Part shown: one piece after another, positions 1 to 11,320 of the stretch
How the letters are laid out: each line of letters begins with the position of its first letter
How positions within the stretch are numbered: the stretch's first letter is position 1
Assembly (NCBI RefSeq): GCF_030272615.1
Contig: NC_081412.1
Span: 544,403,870-544,467,869 of the forward strand
Reading direction: 5' to 3'
DNA length: 64,000 nucleotides
From: Cryptomeria japonica
Taxonomy: Eukaryota; Streptophyta; Pinopsida; Cupressales; Cupressaceae
Notes under the pieces: generated by a model
Database searches by the model: none
Told to the model about the DNA's origin: nothing
The model's input: only the letters and a program-made list of their open reading frames with translations
Program-made: the position numbers and the translations under genes

Positions 1-1060
1 AGTAGTAACTCTCCTGAATGTGACCATCATCAAACAAACCTTCATAGGGCACACACTAGCATCATAAAAGTGACCATTGGAAAAAACTCGAGAATATAAT
101 AAAGGGACCACAACCAAACCCACCTCTAGAGGGTACATTCTAGTATATGCAGAGTCATTACTATAATAAGCTCCAAAATCTAACAAAAGGTTCCAACTAA
201 CACACCCCAAAAGGACTAACCAAGTAGCGAACAACAACCAATCACTAGGAAGCACAAAAGTTAAAACTCTTACTCCCTAGTTAGAAAAAATTGTAGCACT
301 AGAGCTCATAGCAAAAATAGCCAAGCAAGAGTGGTCAAAAAAGGAAACTAAACATAGCAGGGATGCAAATAAATCTAGATCTTAGGTGAGAAGAAACCTT
401 AATACTTGAGAATAAAGTAATCCAAGCTAGAAGGAGGTAGATCCACAACGAGAAGAAGTTGGTGGGTAGAACTTGACCAGAACTAAGGCACCCATAAACC
501 AATACATAGAGAAACTAGACACACACCCAAAACAAATAATGAAAACTCGACCAAGCATGAGGTAGATCAAAAGAGCCCTCATCATCCAATCCATCTCTAT
601 CTCCATGATCAAAATATTTCTCCTCTCCAACCCTTTCTCCTCCATCTCCTAAAGTTGAAGCACCTTTGATTCCTTTGCTCAACCACAAAGGATCAAAACC
701 AGATCGAACATGGATAAGAAAATGAACATATAATATTGGAAACTGACAACTTAGACAAGCAAGCACAACCAACAGATCAAGGAAGGAAGCTTGGACAAGC
801 TATGACTCCAACAAGTTACCAATAAATAGAGTGTCACTAGTCGTGTATAGGGAAAATAAGACACCTCTATGCAAGAAACATGTCGGACCCCAAAAGAGAA
901 AGTGCACCTGGAGGTAGCCCATAACAATCATGGCCAAACCCACACCAACAATTGGACCCTCCTTGTTGGCATCGCCATCGTCATCCCCTTCTTTACCATT
1001 GCCTAGTATTTTAGAAACTCCCACTCTTTTTTTTTCTTCTGCTCCTCAATAATTTGTTTT
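1..1060 (-). other. Unclassified degenerate T/G-rich insert, may run off the left edge
   Basis: Read on the minus strand this stretch is rich in T and G and holds several overlapping short open frames of 72 to 85 codons (427-1024) with no domain I recognise. Runs such as GATGGAGGAGAAAGGG and phrases like CCTCTAGAGGTGGGTTTGG resemble in style the plus-strand insert at 26520-27825, so the two may be one repeat family. This is visual similarity only. I see no start, splice or terminal structure that would make it a host gene. Confidence 0.3.
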
Positions 1061-1914
1061 TAATTTATTACTCTTGGTGTTAATATGGGATTTTGTTCTT
1101 GTATTTTTATATTTCTTGCATAAGTGAATAATTTTTTTAAACCCAATATCCTCTTATCTTTTGAAACCTTTTTAGCCCTGTTATACTCAACAAAATGTTT
1201 GATGTATGAGTATCCACATAATTGATTAACATCCTCTAATTTTATAAATATAAAATGTTCATCTTCTTCTAAAATTATAATATGTTATTTCCTAAACATG
1301 CAAATATAATTAACATTGGATCTATTTTATAAATCCCAACAACTTACAACTTTATTTTTCCATGTCCCTTCATTTTCAAACTCTTCTCACATTTGAGTCT
1401 CTTTCTCTCAAGCATTCTCAAGTTTTTTTTGAAATATTCTATACCATACTTCAACATTTGAGTAATACATTTGTATATTCAACATTATCTTCAATGAGTT
1501 TAAACTAACATTGATGAAATTATTTAGTGATTTCAACAAAGGTCATCTCTATCCTAGTATTGCAAGTGAAATTGTTTAAAACTTCTATTGAACATTTCTA
1601 TATTATGGTTATTGTTGTATGTCCTCATTGTGTTTTAGAAATTTTGTTGAAACTTAAATATCTCCATTTTTATTTATCATGTATTATAACATTTTTAGTA
1701 TTAAACCCCTATACATATATAGAGCTTAAAAACATGTGCAACTTTCCTTTTTCCTTAATTTATTAGGATGAAGGTCAAATGACCGAAATAATGGCTTATC
1801 ATGTGAGAAATTTCATAAGTAACCACCCCCTTTCTCCACTTTTCAACTTGAAAACTTATTTAAATACCCCCAAATAGACCAAGGATTTGGATTCCTTCTC
1901 TTTACTTTTCTTTT
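1061..1914. other. AT-rich intergenic stretch
   Basis: No coding region, repeat end or RNA gene recognised. An open frame of 79 codons at 1527-1766 is leucine- and isoleucine-rich and reads as chance translation of AT-rich DNA. Confidence 0.5.
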
Positions 1915-3480
1915 TTTGCATTAAATTATTTCCTACAAGCTATACAATTTCACAACTTCTTTGTAGGCCAGTTGGATTAAAATTCCTTTCTTAATACATG
2001 GTAAAATGCCTTAAATTCAATAATCGATCTTGTTTGTCAAGAAACCATGGGCAATTGTCCTTTGAATGCCAAGGAATCTCTTATTTATAAAAATCCCACA
2101 GTAGATTTTCTACATATAATTCAAATCTTGGAATTCACATGTTACTTCTAATTCTTACTTTCTCTTTAGAAGTAGCTTTAGAAATCTTCAATATATTATT
2201 CAAATAATAGGCTACATTGACATTGTTCTAAATTTTCTTTTTTATTAATTTTTATTCACCATTGCTTTTCTAACTAGAGCCCATCAATTTCCTTCTTAAA
2301 ATTTTTAATTTGTAAAAATCTCTAAACCTTTTTTATTTTTTGTCTAATTCACTTTGATTTTGTGTTTGACAACTCATGAAAAAAAAGAGTGTAATTTCTT
2401 TCAGTTATACGTGTGTTTGACAATTCATTTTTTTAGATTCTTGATAAAAATAGTACGAAGATGCTTGAAATGACATTTAATTTTATTATTCCCACAAATA
2501 ATACTAGAAAATATGTTTCAAAATTTCATTGTGTTGACAAAATGGACATTTAACTAGCTAAATCATCATGCAATACAAATATGAAGTGTAAGAACTTTTC
2601 AAGCCAAAATGTGAGCATGATTATCACCTTTCAACCTATAAACTTGAGCTCTAAACTTTTTTCATGTCTTTTCTTGGAACTTACATTTTCATTTTTGGTT
2701 CAAACTACGATTTAAGGACACAATTTGAAGGAGGTTGAAATATTTTTATTTTTTATTTTTTATGGTAGAGATTTAACAAACTAATATTTGGACAACCATG
2801 ACCAATCCTTTAAAAAAATTACAATGTAGTGGATTACAAAGATTCATAACTAAGTCTACAAGGAGTTTTAACATTACACATATAATAAACCCTTTAGAAA
2901 ATTTATTTTTAAAAAATTATTCTTAATGCTTTTCTAAGTATTCCAATCCAATGTGTTAAAATATTGCATGTGCAAAGCAATATCTAGCAAATGACATTGA
3001 TATTGAACTATTCCTCCAAATAGATGAAGACCCACAACTCATAAAATGCTACAATGAAAATTTCTAGTTTAAGAATTTACAAGTTTACTTCCAAGCTTTT
3101 AATATAGAATGCAAATAAAATGAAGCATGTAGATGAAGACCCGAAATTGAAACTATGCTACAAAGAAAGTTTCTAGTTCAAGAATTTACAAGCTTATTTC
3201 TAAGGCTTTTATATTGAAGATAAACGTAATGAACCTTTAGCACTAAATAAGGGAGAAAAAATAATTTTATCTAACCATATGAAAAATTTCTATTTCCCTT
3301 CAATAGTTGCAAGAATAATTTGAATAAAAAAGAGACTTTTCTATAGCTTTTCTTTTGTAACAACTCCAATCCATCATTAGCTTTTGGTTGAATACAATGT
3401 AACAATGAAGTGGAATAATATACAACATTATCATTCCAATTTGACAATTAAAGGTGGTAGATTATTATTTTTAAATATTA
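1915..3480 (+). repeat. Segmental duplication, copy A
   Basis: This segment is collinear with four separated pieces further right: 6990-7660, 16077-16381, 25857-26519 and 27826-28205. Shared anchors include the GGCCAGTTGGATT block (about 1970 and 7060), the TTTGATTTTGTGTTTGACAA block (about 2355 and 7558), TTTCATTTTTGGTTCAA (about 2685) against its partner near 16345, and CACTAAATAAGGGAG (about 3241 and 27968). Copy A is compact, while copy B has been split by a LINE, a gypsy element and a third insert. Similarity looks moderate, with many substitutions and small gaps, so the duplication is older than the insertions. Confidence 0.75.
2047..2100 (+). other. Candidate short coding start in copy A (partner of 7124)
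   Basis: An ATG in a CCATGG context opens a frame reading MGNCPLNAKESL, which matches MDNCPLNAKTSL at 7124 in copy B. In the first ten codons three of the differences fall in third positions without changing the amino acid (TGT/TGC, AAT/AAC, GCC/GCT). That pattern hints at past selection on a protein. Beyond about twelve codons the copies diverge. I do not recognise the protein. Confidence 0.25.
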
Positions 3481-3979
3481 GTAACCCTTTTTAAAAAGAA
3501 TCTAGTAAGAGGAGTAATGCATATGTGAAGCTAGAAATATATATAGTTCACAAATTGGATCTTGATGACTAATCAAAAATAATGTTTCCCTAAGTACAAA
3601 GTTTTATTTTTGGTTTAGTGGGTATTTTTTTCCACGTACGGGAAAGGGGAACTCCCAGCCCAAAGAGGATACCTAAACTTAACATAATGCTCCACTCTTA
3701 AGGAATCCATTAAGGACTAGGGTCCATTTGAACAATGAGAATTTTTTTTTTATGATATGATATATTTGAATAAAAAATAGAAATAAATATTAATGAAACC
3801 AATCACATACTAATATCCTCTTCCAAATTTTGAGGGAGGAGCATACTATCAACAGAAAAATGAAAATTAAGAAAAATTGGATTGTTTGAAATAGAATACC
3901 CTTAATCAAGTTCATTTAGTTATGGTATGATATCAAATATCGAGAGTATTAGTAGTAATCTTTGATAACCCTTTTTGGT
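3481..3979. other. AT-rich intergenic stretch
   Basis: No gene or known repeat recognised. A short less AT-rich patch (about 3630-3730) carries no readable frame. Confidence 0.4.
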
Positions 3980-4760
3980 TGAGTATTTTAGGGGGAATGG
4001 GATTGTCAACTATTTGTTTATAACTAGATAAGTATTTACATCTTTGAATTACATTCGAACATGTTTATATATTTTGAGACCAAAAAAAAAAACCATTGTG
4101 ACATATTTCAAGGATAAAAATCCAATGCATTCTATTGTAAGATTGATTAAAATAATTCTTAACAAGGAGGATATATTTTCCTCATTGGTGCACCTATTCA
4201 ATACTTTCCATGGATTCTAGAGTAAGATTACCAAGAATAAACCTTCTACCAACTAGTTTGTTTAGGTCCAACTACTCATTTTTCTATATTTTTAATCCTT
4301 GTAGCTTTGCATTTAGTAATTATTTTACAAAAGGTATTAAGTAAAGTAATAGGATACCATCTAGAGATAGAGTCTCCATTCTCTCCTTCAAAAGCAATTT
4401 GTTTAGGTCTTTATTAATACCAGGTCCTAAAGAAGCTTGCTTCAAAGATTTTAATATAATAGGTAAAAATATTCTTTAATATATTTCTATATTGTTTTGA
4501 TGGAACTAAAAGGAAAGACCATCAACCCTGTTAGATTTCATTGAAAACATAGCTTGTTCTATGCCCTTCATAGTTAGATCACAATATAAAAGTTTATTAC
4601 ATTTAGTATCCACCCTCTTGGGAATATGATCTTCAATAGCATATTCTTGTATTAACTATGTGTCTTTCTAATTGGAAACTTTTATAAGAAGTATCTCATA
4701 ATAATTTTGAAATAAGACTTTAATCTCTTCCAGACTCATATGAACATAAATTATGTTATC
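3980..4760 (-). pseudogene. LINE reverse transcriptase relic
   Basis: Conceptual minus-strand translation, with several frame changes and stops, gives the landmarks of a plant L1-type reverse transcriptase in order. A stretch near 4550 reads MKGIEQAMFSMKSN (family pattern EIxxAVFSMKxNKAPGPDG). One near 4340 reads PITLLNTFCKII. One near 4220 reads GRRFILGNLTLESME. One near 4145 reads YFNQSYNRMHWIFIL, the position of the catalytic KxDFxKAYDxxxW motif, where the catalytic Asp is replaced. The copy is clearly dead and old. It is not the upstream part of the LINE fragment at 4871-5570: on the minus strand that fragment, a 3' end, comes first. Confidence 0.6.
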
Positions 4761-4870
4761 TTGAATTGCATCAATATGCAATTTGTTAAATATTTTGAAT
4801 TTAGAAAATTAAATATGTATTTGCAACCTTGGTTAGTGTTATGTGACTTTTTCCCTTAGAGAAGAAATAG

Positions 4871-5570
4871 GTTTTGATTAAGATAAATGGGTTTTATAGG
4901 GACCTAAAACCCAAATCCAACACAAAATAAAGCATAGAAAATAGAGACTAACCAACCGCTAACTAGCTACAAAAATAAGGGAATACCCCATAATAGAAAA
5001 CCACAAAAAATAGACCTAAAACAGGATGCAATAGCAAAATACTAAGAAAGAGCTCTCATAAGCTCAACATTTTTCTGGATAGCTTTATCATTAATCTGCT
5101 GAAGTTCTTCCATAATAAACCTCGATCTACCAGTCACCTGATGTTTTGTCCTAGTCCTAGTACATGGTCTCGTGGACGCCTGCACCTCCTTGTTCATCCT
5201 AGTCAAGTTGGTATCTGGGGATGTTTCAGCTCTAGCCATCTGCTCCTTCTGCAAGGAAATTTCCTCATTAACTCTCTTAAAGCCCTTGGCGTTGTTGTGC
5301 ATGGCTTCCTTACTGACCTCCACCAAACTCTTTAGTTTTCTCTTCAATTTATGAATCTCTTTCTCCATCTTGTCAATTTTCACCTCATGCCCAGTCTTCA
5401 TAATCTCGATGTCTTTCACAATTTGCTGGGAAAGCTTCAGAAGTTCCCTAGTCTTATCTGGTGCAGGAATCTCAATGAAGGTGGCTATGAGATCTTTAAT
5501 CCCTTGAATAAGAATATTGATCATTTCCCTAAAGAACCATTAGAAACACTTTTCCTAATACATCAATGAT
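4871..5570 (-). mobile_element. 3' fragment of a LINE carrying the third-ORF coiled-coil tail
   Basis: The 160-codon frame at 5042-5524 is a relative of the last third of the accessory ORF in the LINE at 8442-16011. Both end with SRFIMEEL, then INxxxIQKNxELM and a final Leu-Ser or Leu-Asn, and both carry a heptad-rich helix upstream (KIDKMEKEIHKLKRKLKSL here). The noncoding tails also match: minus-strand CCCATTTATCTTAATCAAAA here against CCCGTTTATCTTTATCAAAA there. Upstream of 5524 the similarity continues in another frame (EIIDVLGK against EIDSGLEK), so a frameshift is present. Flanks TTCCCTTAGAGAAGAAAT (4851) and TTCCCCAGAAGAAAAT (5571) could be a decayed target duplication. This is a 5'-truncated copy of a related LINE. 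Confidence 0.65.
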
Positions 5571-5696
5571 TTCCCCAGAAGAAAATCAACATCCTTTTCA
5601 TTATCTTTGATATAGTTATAAAATAACCTTTTAGAATTAAAAGGAGATGAAAATAAAGTATATTATGATCCTTTGGTTAAAGAATATACTATATAT

Positions 5697-6400
5697 AATA
5701 TTAATCAACACCTTTTAAAAAAGTGAGAGGAATAATTAAGAGGAAAGTCTTGTAAAATGGCTTGGAAAACATTGAGCTTGAAAGATTATATAAACCATTT
5801 ATTTTAGACTTGGTATGGGACATAAAGATTACTCCCAAAAGAAGAAGAAGAAGAAGAAGATGGCTTGGTGATTTATGGACATTGGAGAAGGGGGCACATA
5901 GAGTGTGTCCAGCCTGGGGTGTAGAGTGTGCACTTGGGACCCTCTTGGCCAAGCCTTGGGTAGTGGCACATGTGTTAAGCATTGCTCCTATGAAACTAGC
6001 ACTTGTGTAGATAAACATAGTGTGCTTTGTTCCTCCTAGATGTGTCATAGCAATGAAGGCCAAGACCACTAAAGTCTTCTTAGATTTAAAATGACTTTTC
6101 CAAGTGTTGAAGATTAAGATAAGTATTGGAAACCTTGATCCTATAAGATATTGAGAAGGTTTTATATATGATTTGATAATAATATGACTGAATTATATGG
6201 CTATGTTATTCAGTTTATTGCGAACTAACAATTGACTTTATAATTCTTATCAAATTATTACATATTCTAGTTACATTGTCTATTCATGTCTAATTTAATC
6301 TTATTACATCTTATAATTGATCCTAACCTTATTATATAATCTATTAATTCCGCTGTAATTAAGTCTTGGAGAAAGGTGTCATTGCATTTGGTATTAGATC
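5697..6400 (+). repeat. Possible solo LTR-like relic
   Basis: The segment ends near 6384 with CATTGCA followed by TTGGTATTAGATC, which matches 11 of 13 bases of the tRNA-Met primer site TTGGTATCAGAGC used by many plant LTR elements. It contains a short (GAA)n run at about 5838-5860. No second copy lies in the window and the left end is not defined. Age and family cannot be judged. Confidence 0.25.
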
Positions 6401-6989
6401 CCAATGATTGAACCCTTTTTATTTTCTACCACTTTCAAATTACATCATGTTGTATTTCTATGTAGTATCAAATTATGAATTACAATGTCTACTATTTGTA
6501 CTTCATACTTTTTATGATATCTTATAATATATACAAACCTCAAATTAATAATAAGCTTGAAACTTTTCTTCTCGTATCCTCAAATTAACAAAATATATAT
6601 ATCATTTATAATATTTTAATTGATTATCCATATTTTAAAAAAGAAAAATAAAGAATTCATACAATTTTTTTCTTAGCTTTTCGTTTAACATGATTATGCT
6701 AATATTATTGCAAACCCATATTAAGATCTGAAATTATAGTCCATTGGAACTTCCTACATGTGCTTACCACAATAACATATGACTACCTCTATGACTTTTT
6801 GGATTTAGACCCCACAAAAGATGTATCTTTCACTTTAAAGGACGTGACCTCTTTTTCTTCCCCTTAACTCGTGGAAGAATTTCGTCCAAGATCTTTATAA
6901 ATGAAGACAGAACGCATTAAAAAAATGGAAATGAATGATAGAAACACGTCTGACCACTGAATTCAGAGTCGTGTATTCAGCGGGACTCC
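6401..6989. other. AT-rich stretch upstream of copy B
   Basis: No coding region seen. The last 150 bases are less AT-rich and hold TTTATAAATG at about 6895. This could be a TATA-like element for the candidate exon at 7124, but nothing else supports a promoter. Confidence 0.3.
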
Positions 6990-7123
6990 CATTAAATTTC
7001 CTTTTGTCTTATACAAAACGAGCCAAACGACCACAAGCTGTACAATTTGACAAATTCTTCGTAGGCCAGTTGGATTGAATTTTCTGTCTTAATACAACGC
7101 TCGAGCCTGTTTGTCAAGCACCC

Positions 7124-7189
7124 ATGGACAATTGCCCTTTGAACGCTAAGACGTCTCTTATGGGAAATTTTCTACATATAATTCAAAAG
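7124..7189 (+). other. Candidate first coding exon in copy B
   Basis: An ATG in a CCCATGG context opens 22 codons beginning MDNCPLNAKTSL and ending HIIQK, followed at once by GTTTGA, a possible splice donor. The first twelve codons are kept in copy A with mostly silent differences. The product is not recognised and no downstream exon could be identified. It could equally be chance. Confidence 0.25.
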
Positions 7190-8421
7190 GTTTGAACATA
7201 TGAAAGGTTTGAATAATTTTCCCAAGAACAGTACAGCGGTAGTGAAAAATGTGAAAATCTGAGTAGAAATTTGATGTAGTTGCGGGAAATTCGATTGCAA
7301 ATCCGAACAACTAATCTTGACATTCATCTGGTACTTCTGATGCTCACTCTCTCTTAAGAAGTAGTTTTAAAATTATTTAATATACCATTTAAATAATAGG
7401 CTATTGACGTTGTTCTAAATTTTAAATTCCTTGTTTGTTTACCATTGCTTTTCTAATTACAGTTCATCAATTTTGTTCTATATTTTTTAATCTATTAATT
7501 TATTTACTGTTGCTTTTCTATTTTTCAAGCCACTACCTCTTCCCTGTCTGATTTACTTTGATTTTGTGTTTGACAATTCAAAAATAATTAGAGTGCAATT
7601 TCCTTTGACTGTATGCATATTTGACAAAGTCAATTTTTTTAGATTCTCAATCAGTGTCTATGTCATCAATCCATCATATGTGTTTCATTTCTAATTTACT
7701 TCATTCTAAATTTCTAAACCATCTTTTCCTATTACTTTTGTATTTTTCTTGACATTTCCAAATTAAACTTTGTGAAGGAGGCAAACATGTTTGGCAATTT
7801 AATTTTTTTTTGTAATGACATTAAAAACAGATTCTTAATGTTATCTTGAGTATGAGATTTAAATGTACTCTATATTCATACCCACTTTTTCTAAAGTGTA
7901 CACAATTGGGTGGTCATTTTGATGGGATGTGATAAATTGAAAGCGTCGAATAGAAAGAAAAACAAGAGTATTTGACAAAGCAATCCCATATGCATTTTTT
8001 TTTTCTATTTAAATAAAGAAAATAAAATTACATAGAATAAGGTAGTGGGTGCCAAGAAGATATGAGAAATGATTAAATAGCTAATAGTCCATCAAAAACT
8101 AAAAGAACGTTTCTGAATTCATAACATAGAAAACACAAAATTAAAGAAGAATTAAATTCTAAACATTTGCAAAAAAATTCAATTCTTTGGAATGCATGAT
8201 ATTTTCTTCATATAGTTAGAGAATTTATTATTTAATATCATCCAAGTGATTGATGATCTTTAAATGCTCTTCAAGAACTCCCTACAACTAAGAACATAGA
8301 TAGACAAGTCAAAAAAATGATATCAGTGTATAAATTTAGCATTTTGCTTCCCCATGAATAATATGGCATGAAATCATTGAAAACTATCCACTTTTTCATA
8401 TATTAAAAAAAATTCTATCTC

Positions 8422-8441
8422 CTAGAATCCACCACAATGTT
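8422..8441 (+). repeat. Target site duplication, left copy, of the large LINE
   Basis: CTAGAATCCACCACAATGTT occurs here and, unchanged, at 16012-16031. It is 20 bp, the size expected of L1-type target-primed insertion. The bases just outside and inside differ, so it fixes both ends of the element. Confidence 0.93.
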
Positions 8442-8600
8442 TTTGATAAAGATAAACGGGTTTTACATGGACCCGAAACTAAAAGTTTTACAGAATCTGG
8501 CCAACAACCAACCAAATAGAAACCAATAGCAAAATAAGGAAGCACCCTAGAATAGACATGAAAGAAAAAAGAGAAATTATAGACAGCAAAATAGAAACAC

Positions 8601-10167
8601 TCAATTAAGAGAGTGCATCAACTCCTTGTTCTTCTGGATGGTAATCTTGTTGATTTCCTCCAATTCCTCCATAATGAACCTGGAGGTGCCCTTATTGCTG
8701 CTCCTGCTTCTGGTCTTGGAGCTACGGCTTGCGGTTTTGTTGCCGCCAGTAGCAATGTCTTTACCTCCAAAATCTTTCTCAGGATCAATGTGAATGGATT
8801 TGTACTCAGCAGCCATGACATTGATCTTTCCGAGCCCCTCCATACTATTATTCATGGCATCCTTGCTTATGTCAACCAGGTTCTTGAGGTTTTCCTTTAT
8901 CTCTGCCATAGCCTGATCTACCTTTTCAATCCTTTGTTTATGGTTGCATTTCATAACCTCAACATCATGGGAGAGTTTCTGGGTCATGAGCATGAGCTTC
9001 TCAGATTTGCTAGGCCCACGCGTAGCAGTGAAGATATTTATTATTTCCTTAATCCCCTCTTTGAGGGTATCAATTTCCTTCTCCACCCACTTCCAGCAGC
9101 TCTCCTGGCTTTTAGTCACTTCCATCACCAGGTTCATCAGAGTACTATTCTTCTCTAACCCACTGTCTATTTCTTTAGGCATAGTCCCCTATTTTTCCCC
9201 CAGGACATTAAGAGGAATGTCTAGTTTAATTCCTTGGTTTGGGGTCTTGGGACCATAGTCTTTAACCGCAAGCTTCTTCTTTTTAGAAGAAGGCTCAGAA
9301 ATCAACTTGCTGGTTGATTTATATTTATTGGTTGCCCATCTGGGGGGATTCTTGCTAGTTCCAGGGGTGACCAACAGATCACCATCTTCAACCGACTTCT
9401 AGTCAGGGTCATCAAAAGGTTCGACACTCCCATTATCCTCTATTTTCATATCTAAATCAAGGACTTTCTGAATATTAGTAATTTGGCCTTTCTCAGAGAG
9501 AGGGCACAACTTCATGGGTCTTAGCATACTCCACAATGAGCACAATAAGCCCTTCATGGAGGATTGGATTATTTGGATTCTCAACATGTTTTTCAAGATT
9601 ATTCTTCAAAGTAGAGGCCAGATATAAAGGAATAGAAATGACTTTGCAATTCCTAAAGTGATTCAAAATGGTAAAATGGTAAGAAAAGATACTGGCATAT
9701 CTGCCATCAAGCGTAATGTACCTCATGATGAAGTCGACCATATCCGCCCAGGGAGCAATAAGATCTTTCCTGTTGTAGCCACCATCAGCCATTTTATTGA
9801 CTCTTGAACGCTCCTTATCTTTGTCGAAGAAATTCGCCATGTCTTCCTTCATAATTTTTTTGTCTCTATAGAAACTTCTGCCATTCGTCGCCAAACCCGT
9901 AACCATAGCCACCAGGGTTTCATCCAACTGGAATTCAGCACCATAGGCCCTCATAACCCCTTTTTTCCACCCATTAACAAATGTTTATGTGAGCAAAGGA
10001 GAAGGACCATGGAGTTTTTCCAAGAAGGGCACAATTCCCCAATCAATGATTTCCTGCCAAACCTCCTTATTTTTCTTCCATTTCTCAAAAGTGGTTGGCT
10101 CTTTCCTATTCTTGTCCCCACCCATAATGATCCGGGTCACCAAACAAAAGAAGGGAATGGGCCACAC
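8601..10167 (-). pseudogene. Third ORF of the LINE: N-terminal domain of unknown function, basic linker, coiled-coil tail
   Basis: On the minus strand, 10167-9493 encodes an alpha/beta-looking region (MRAYGAEFQLDETLVAMVTGL, then an APWADMVDFIMRYITL block) reminiscent of the plant mobile/transposon-associated domains found beside transposons. 9374-9189 encodes a Lys/Ser/Pro-rich linker with a basic SSKKKKLAVKD stretch that could be a nuclear signal. 9182-8601 encodes a 193-residue helical tail with heptad-like spacing, an Arg/Ser-rich segment and the terminal block SRFIMEELEEIN. A frame change near 9500 and a stop at 9399-9401 break it. It lies downstream of RNase H and inside the LINE target duplication. 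Relatives occur at 4871-5570 (tail) and about 62950-63990 (N-terminal domain). No catalytic motif is visible and its function is unknown. Confidence 0.7.
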
Positions 10168-10389
10168 TAGAGAAGTCTCTGAACAGTAGGAAGAAATGGG
10201 TCACACAGTCTCCAAACAGTAGAAGATGATGGGCCACACAATAAGACAAAAAATCTAGGCACAAGGGTAGTCACTAGATCTTCAAATAGGGAAATCGAAA
10301 AGTAGACGTTTCCCCAACAACTTAATCAAATCATGATTAAAATTCATTAATTATTGCAAGTGTGAGGAATCATTACAAGCCAGATTGCA

Positions 10390-11320
10390 CACGTTTTTTG
10401 GAAAAGAGTCCCTACTGCTCCACCATTTAGCCGCCACATAGCCCACTGCCTTATTGCCTTCTCGAAAGACGTGCAAAAATTTGAAATCATCTAACTCTTC
10501 TATCATATCTCAATAGCCCATGATCAGGTTGGCAATAGTCCAACTACGATCTATAAACCCATTCAAGCAATTCACAATGTTTAGTGAGTCAAATTCCAGC
10601 CAGACCTTTCTAAAACCTTCCCTTTTAGCCATGTGTAACCCAAAGTGGGCAGCACTGGCCTTTGCAAAGTGGTTGGACTGGGTGCCTAGAGGGAGCACCA
10701 CTGCAGAAACCAGTAGACCCATATGATTCCTAGCCACTCCCCTGCACCCAACTAGCCCAAGATTCCCTTTAGCCACCCCATCCACATTGATTTTGATCCA
10801 TCCCATAGGGGGATGCCAAAGAACATTTTGTCTACATTGTTTTATTTTGGCAACTAGAATGGCAATATTCTAGTCAATTTGCCACCGTTTGATAGTATCC
10901 CATTCCTCCCGAAGAGAAGGAAGGGGATGGTCATTCCTTCTACTGGAGTAGGAGTGAACAAAATTCTCCTTGATAGAATTATGAATTCTAATAGCCATAA
11001 GAAGCGCTGTAGATTCCAAATCTCTAAAGACTCTATTGTTTCTTTCTTTCCAAATACCCCAAACAATATGAGGAAGAGACATATTCCAGAGCACTCCCAA
11101 AGCCTAATTGTCCAAGGGCACTTCCATTCAAACCACAATCTTTGAACAGAATCAGGGAAGACTCAAGAAAGAAACTCCAGATATCCATGGCAAAAGAGTA
11201 GTGCAGCAACAAATGGCCAGGATTTTCCTCCGCTTCTTTGCAAAGGAAGCATCTATTAGTAAGAGGAAGACCTCTTTTGCAAATATTGCCAATGGTAACA
11301 ATCTTACCCTGCATAAAAAA
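10390..11320 (-). pseudogene. LINE ORF2 C-terminus: zf-RVT and plant-type RNase H
   Basis: 11314-11033 reads GNICKRGLPLTNRCFLCKEAEE followed by GHLLLHYSFAMDIW, the zinc-binding reverse-transcriptase-associated domain (zf-RVT) that follows the RT of plant L1 elements. 10806-10510 reads MGWIKINVDGVAKGN and then KVWLEFDSLNIVNCLNG, an RNase H domain with the first catalytic Asp (NVDG) and the FDS Asp visible. The usual Glu near AxAxxxGL is not evident: the block reads ASAAHFGLHMA. The frame is interrupted, so the protein is dead. RNase H normally removes the RNA template strand. Confidence 0.8.

Larger units (their letters stand above)
6990..8441 (+). repeat. Segmental duplication, copy B, first piece
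   Basis: 6990-7660 aligns by eye with 1915-2460 in copy A. From about 7660 to 8441 copy B has sequence not seen in copy A, either inserted here or lost there. The piece ends at the left target duplication of the LINE (8422-8441). The related sequence resumes at 16012. Confidence 0.7.

Noticed and set aside
8613-9158. A 181-codon plus-strand frame opposite the third ORF of the LINE
   Set aside because: It is the antisense shadow of the minus-strand coding region, which has relatives at 5042 and the LINE context. The plus frame has neither.
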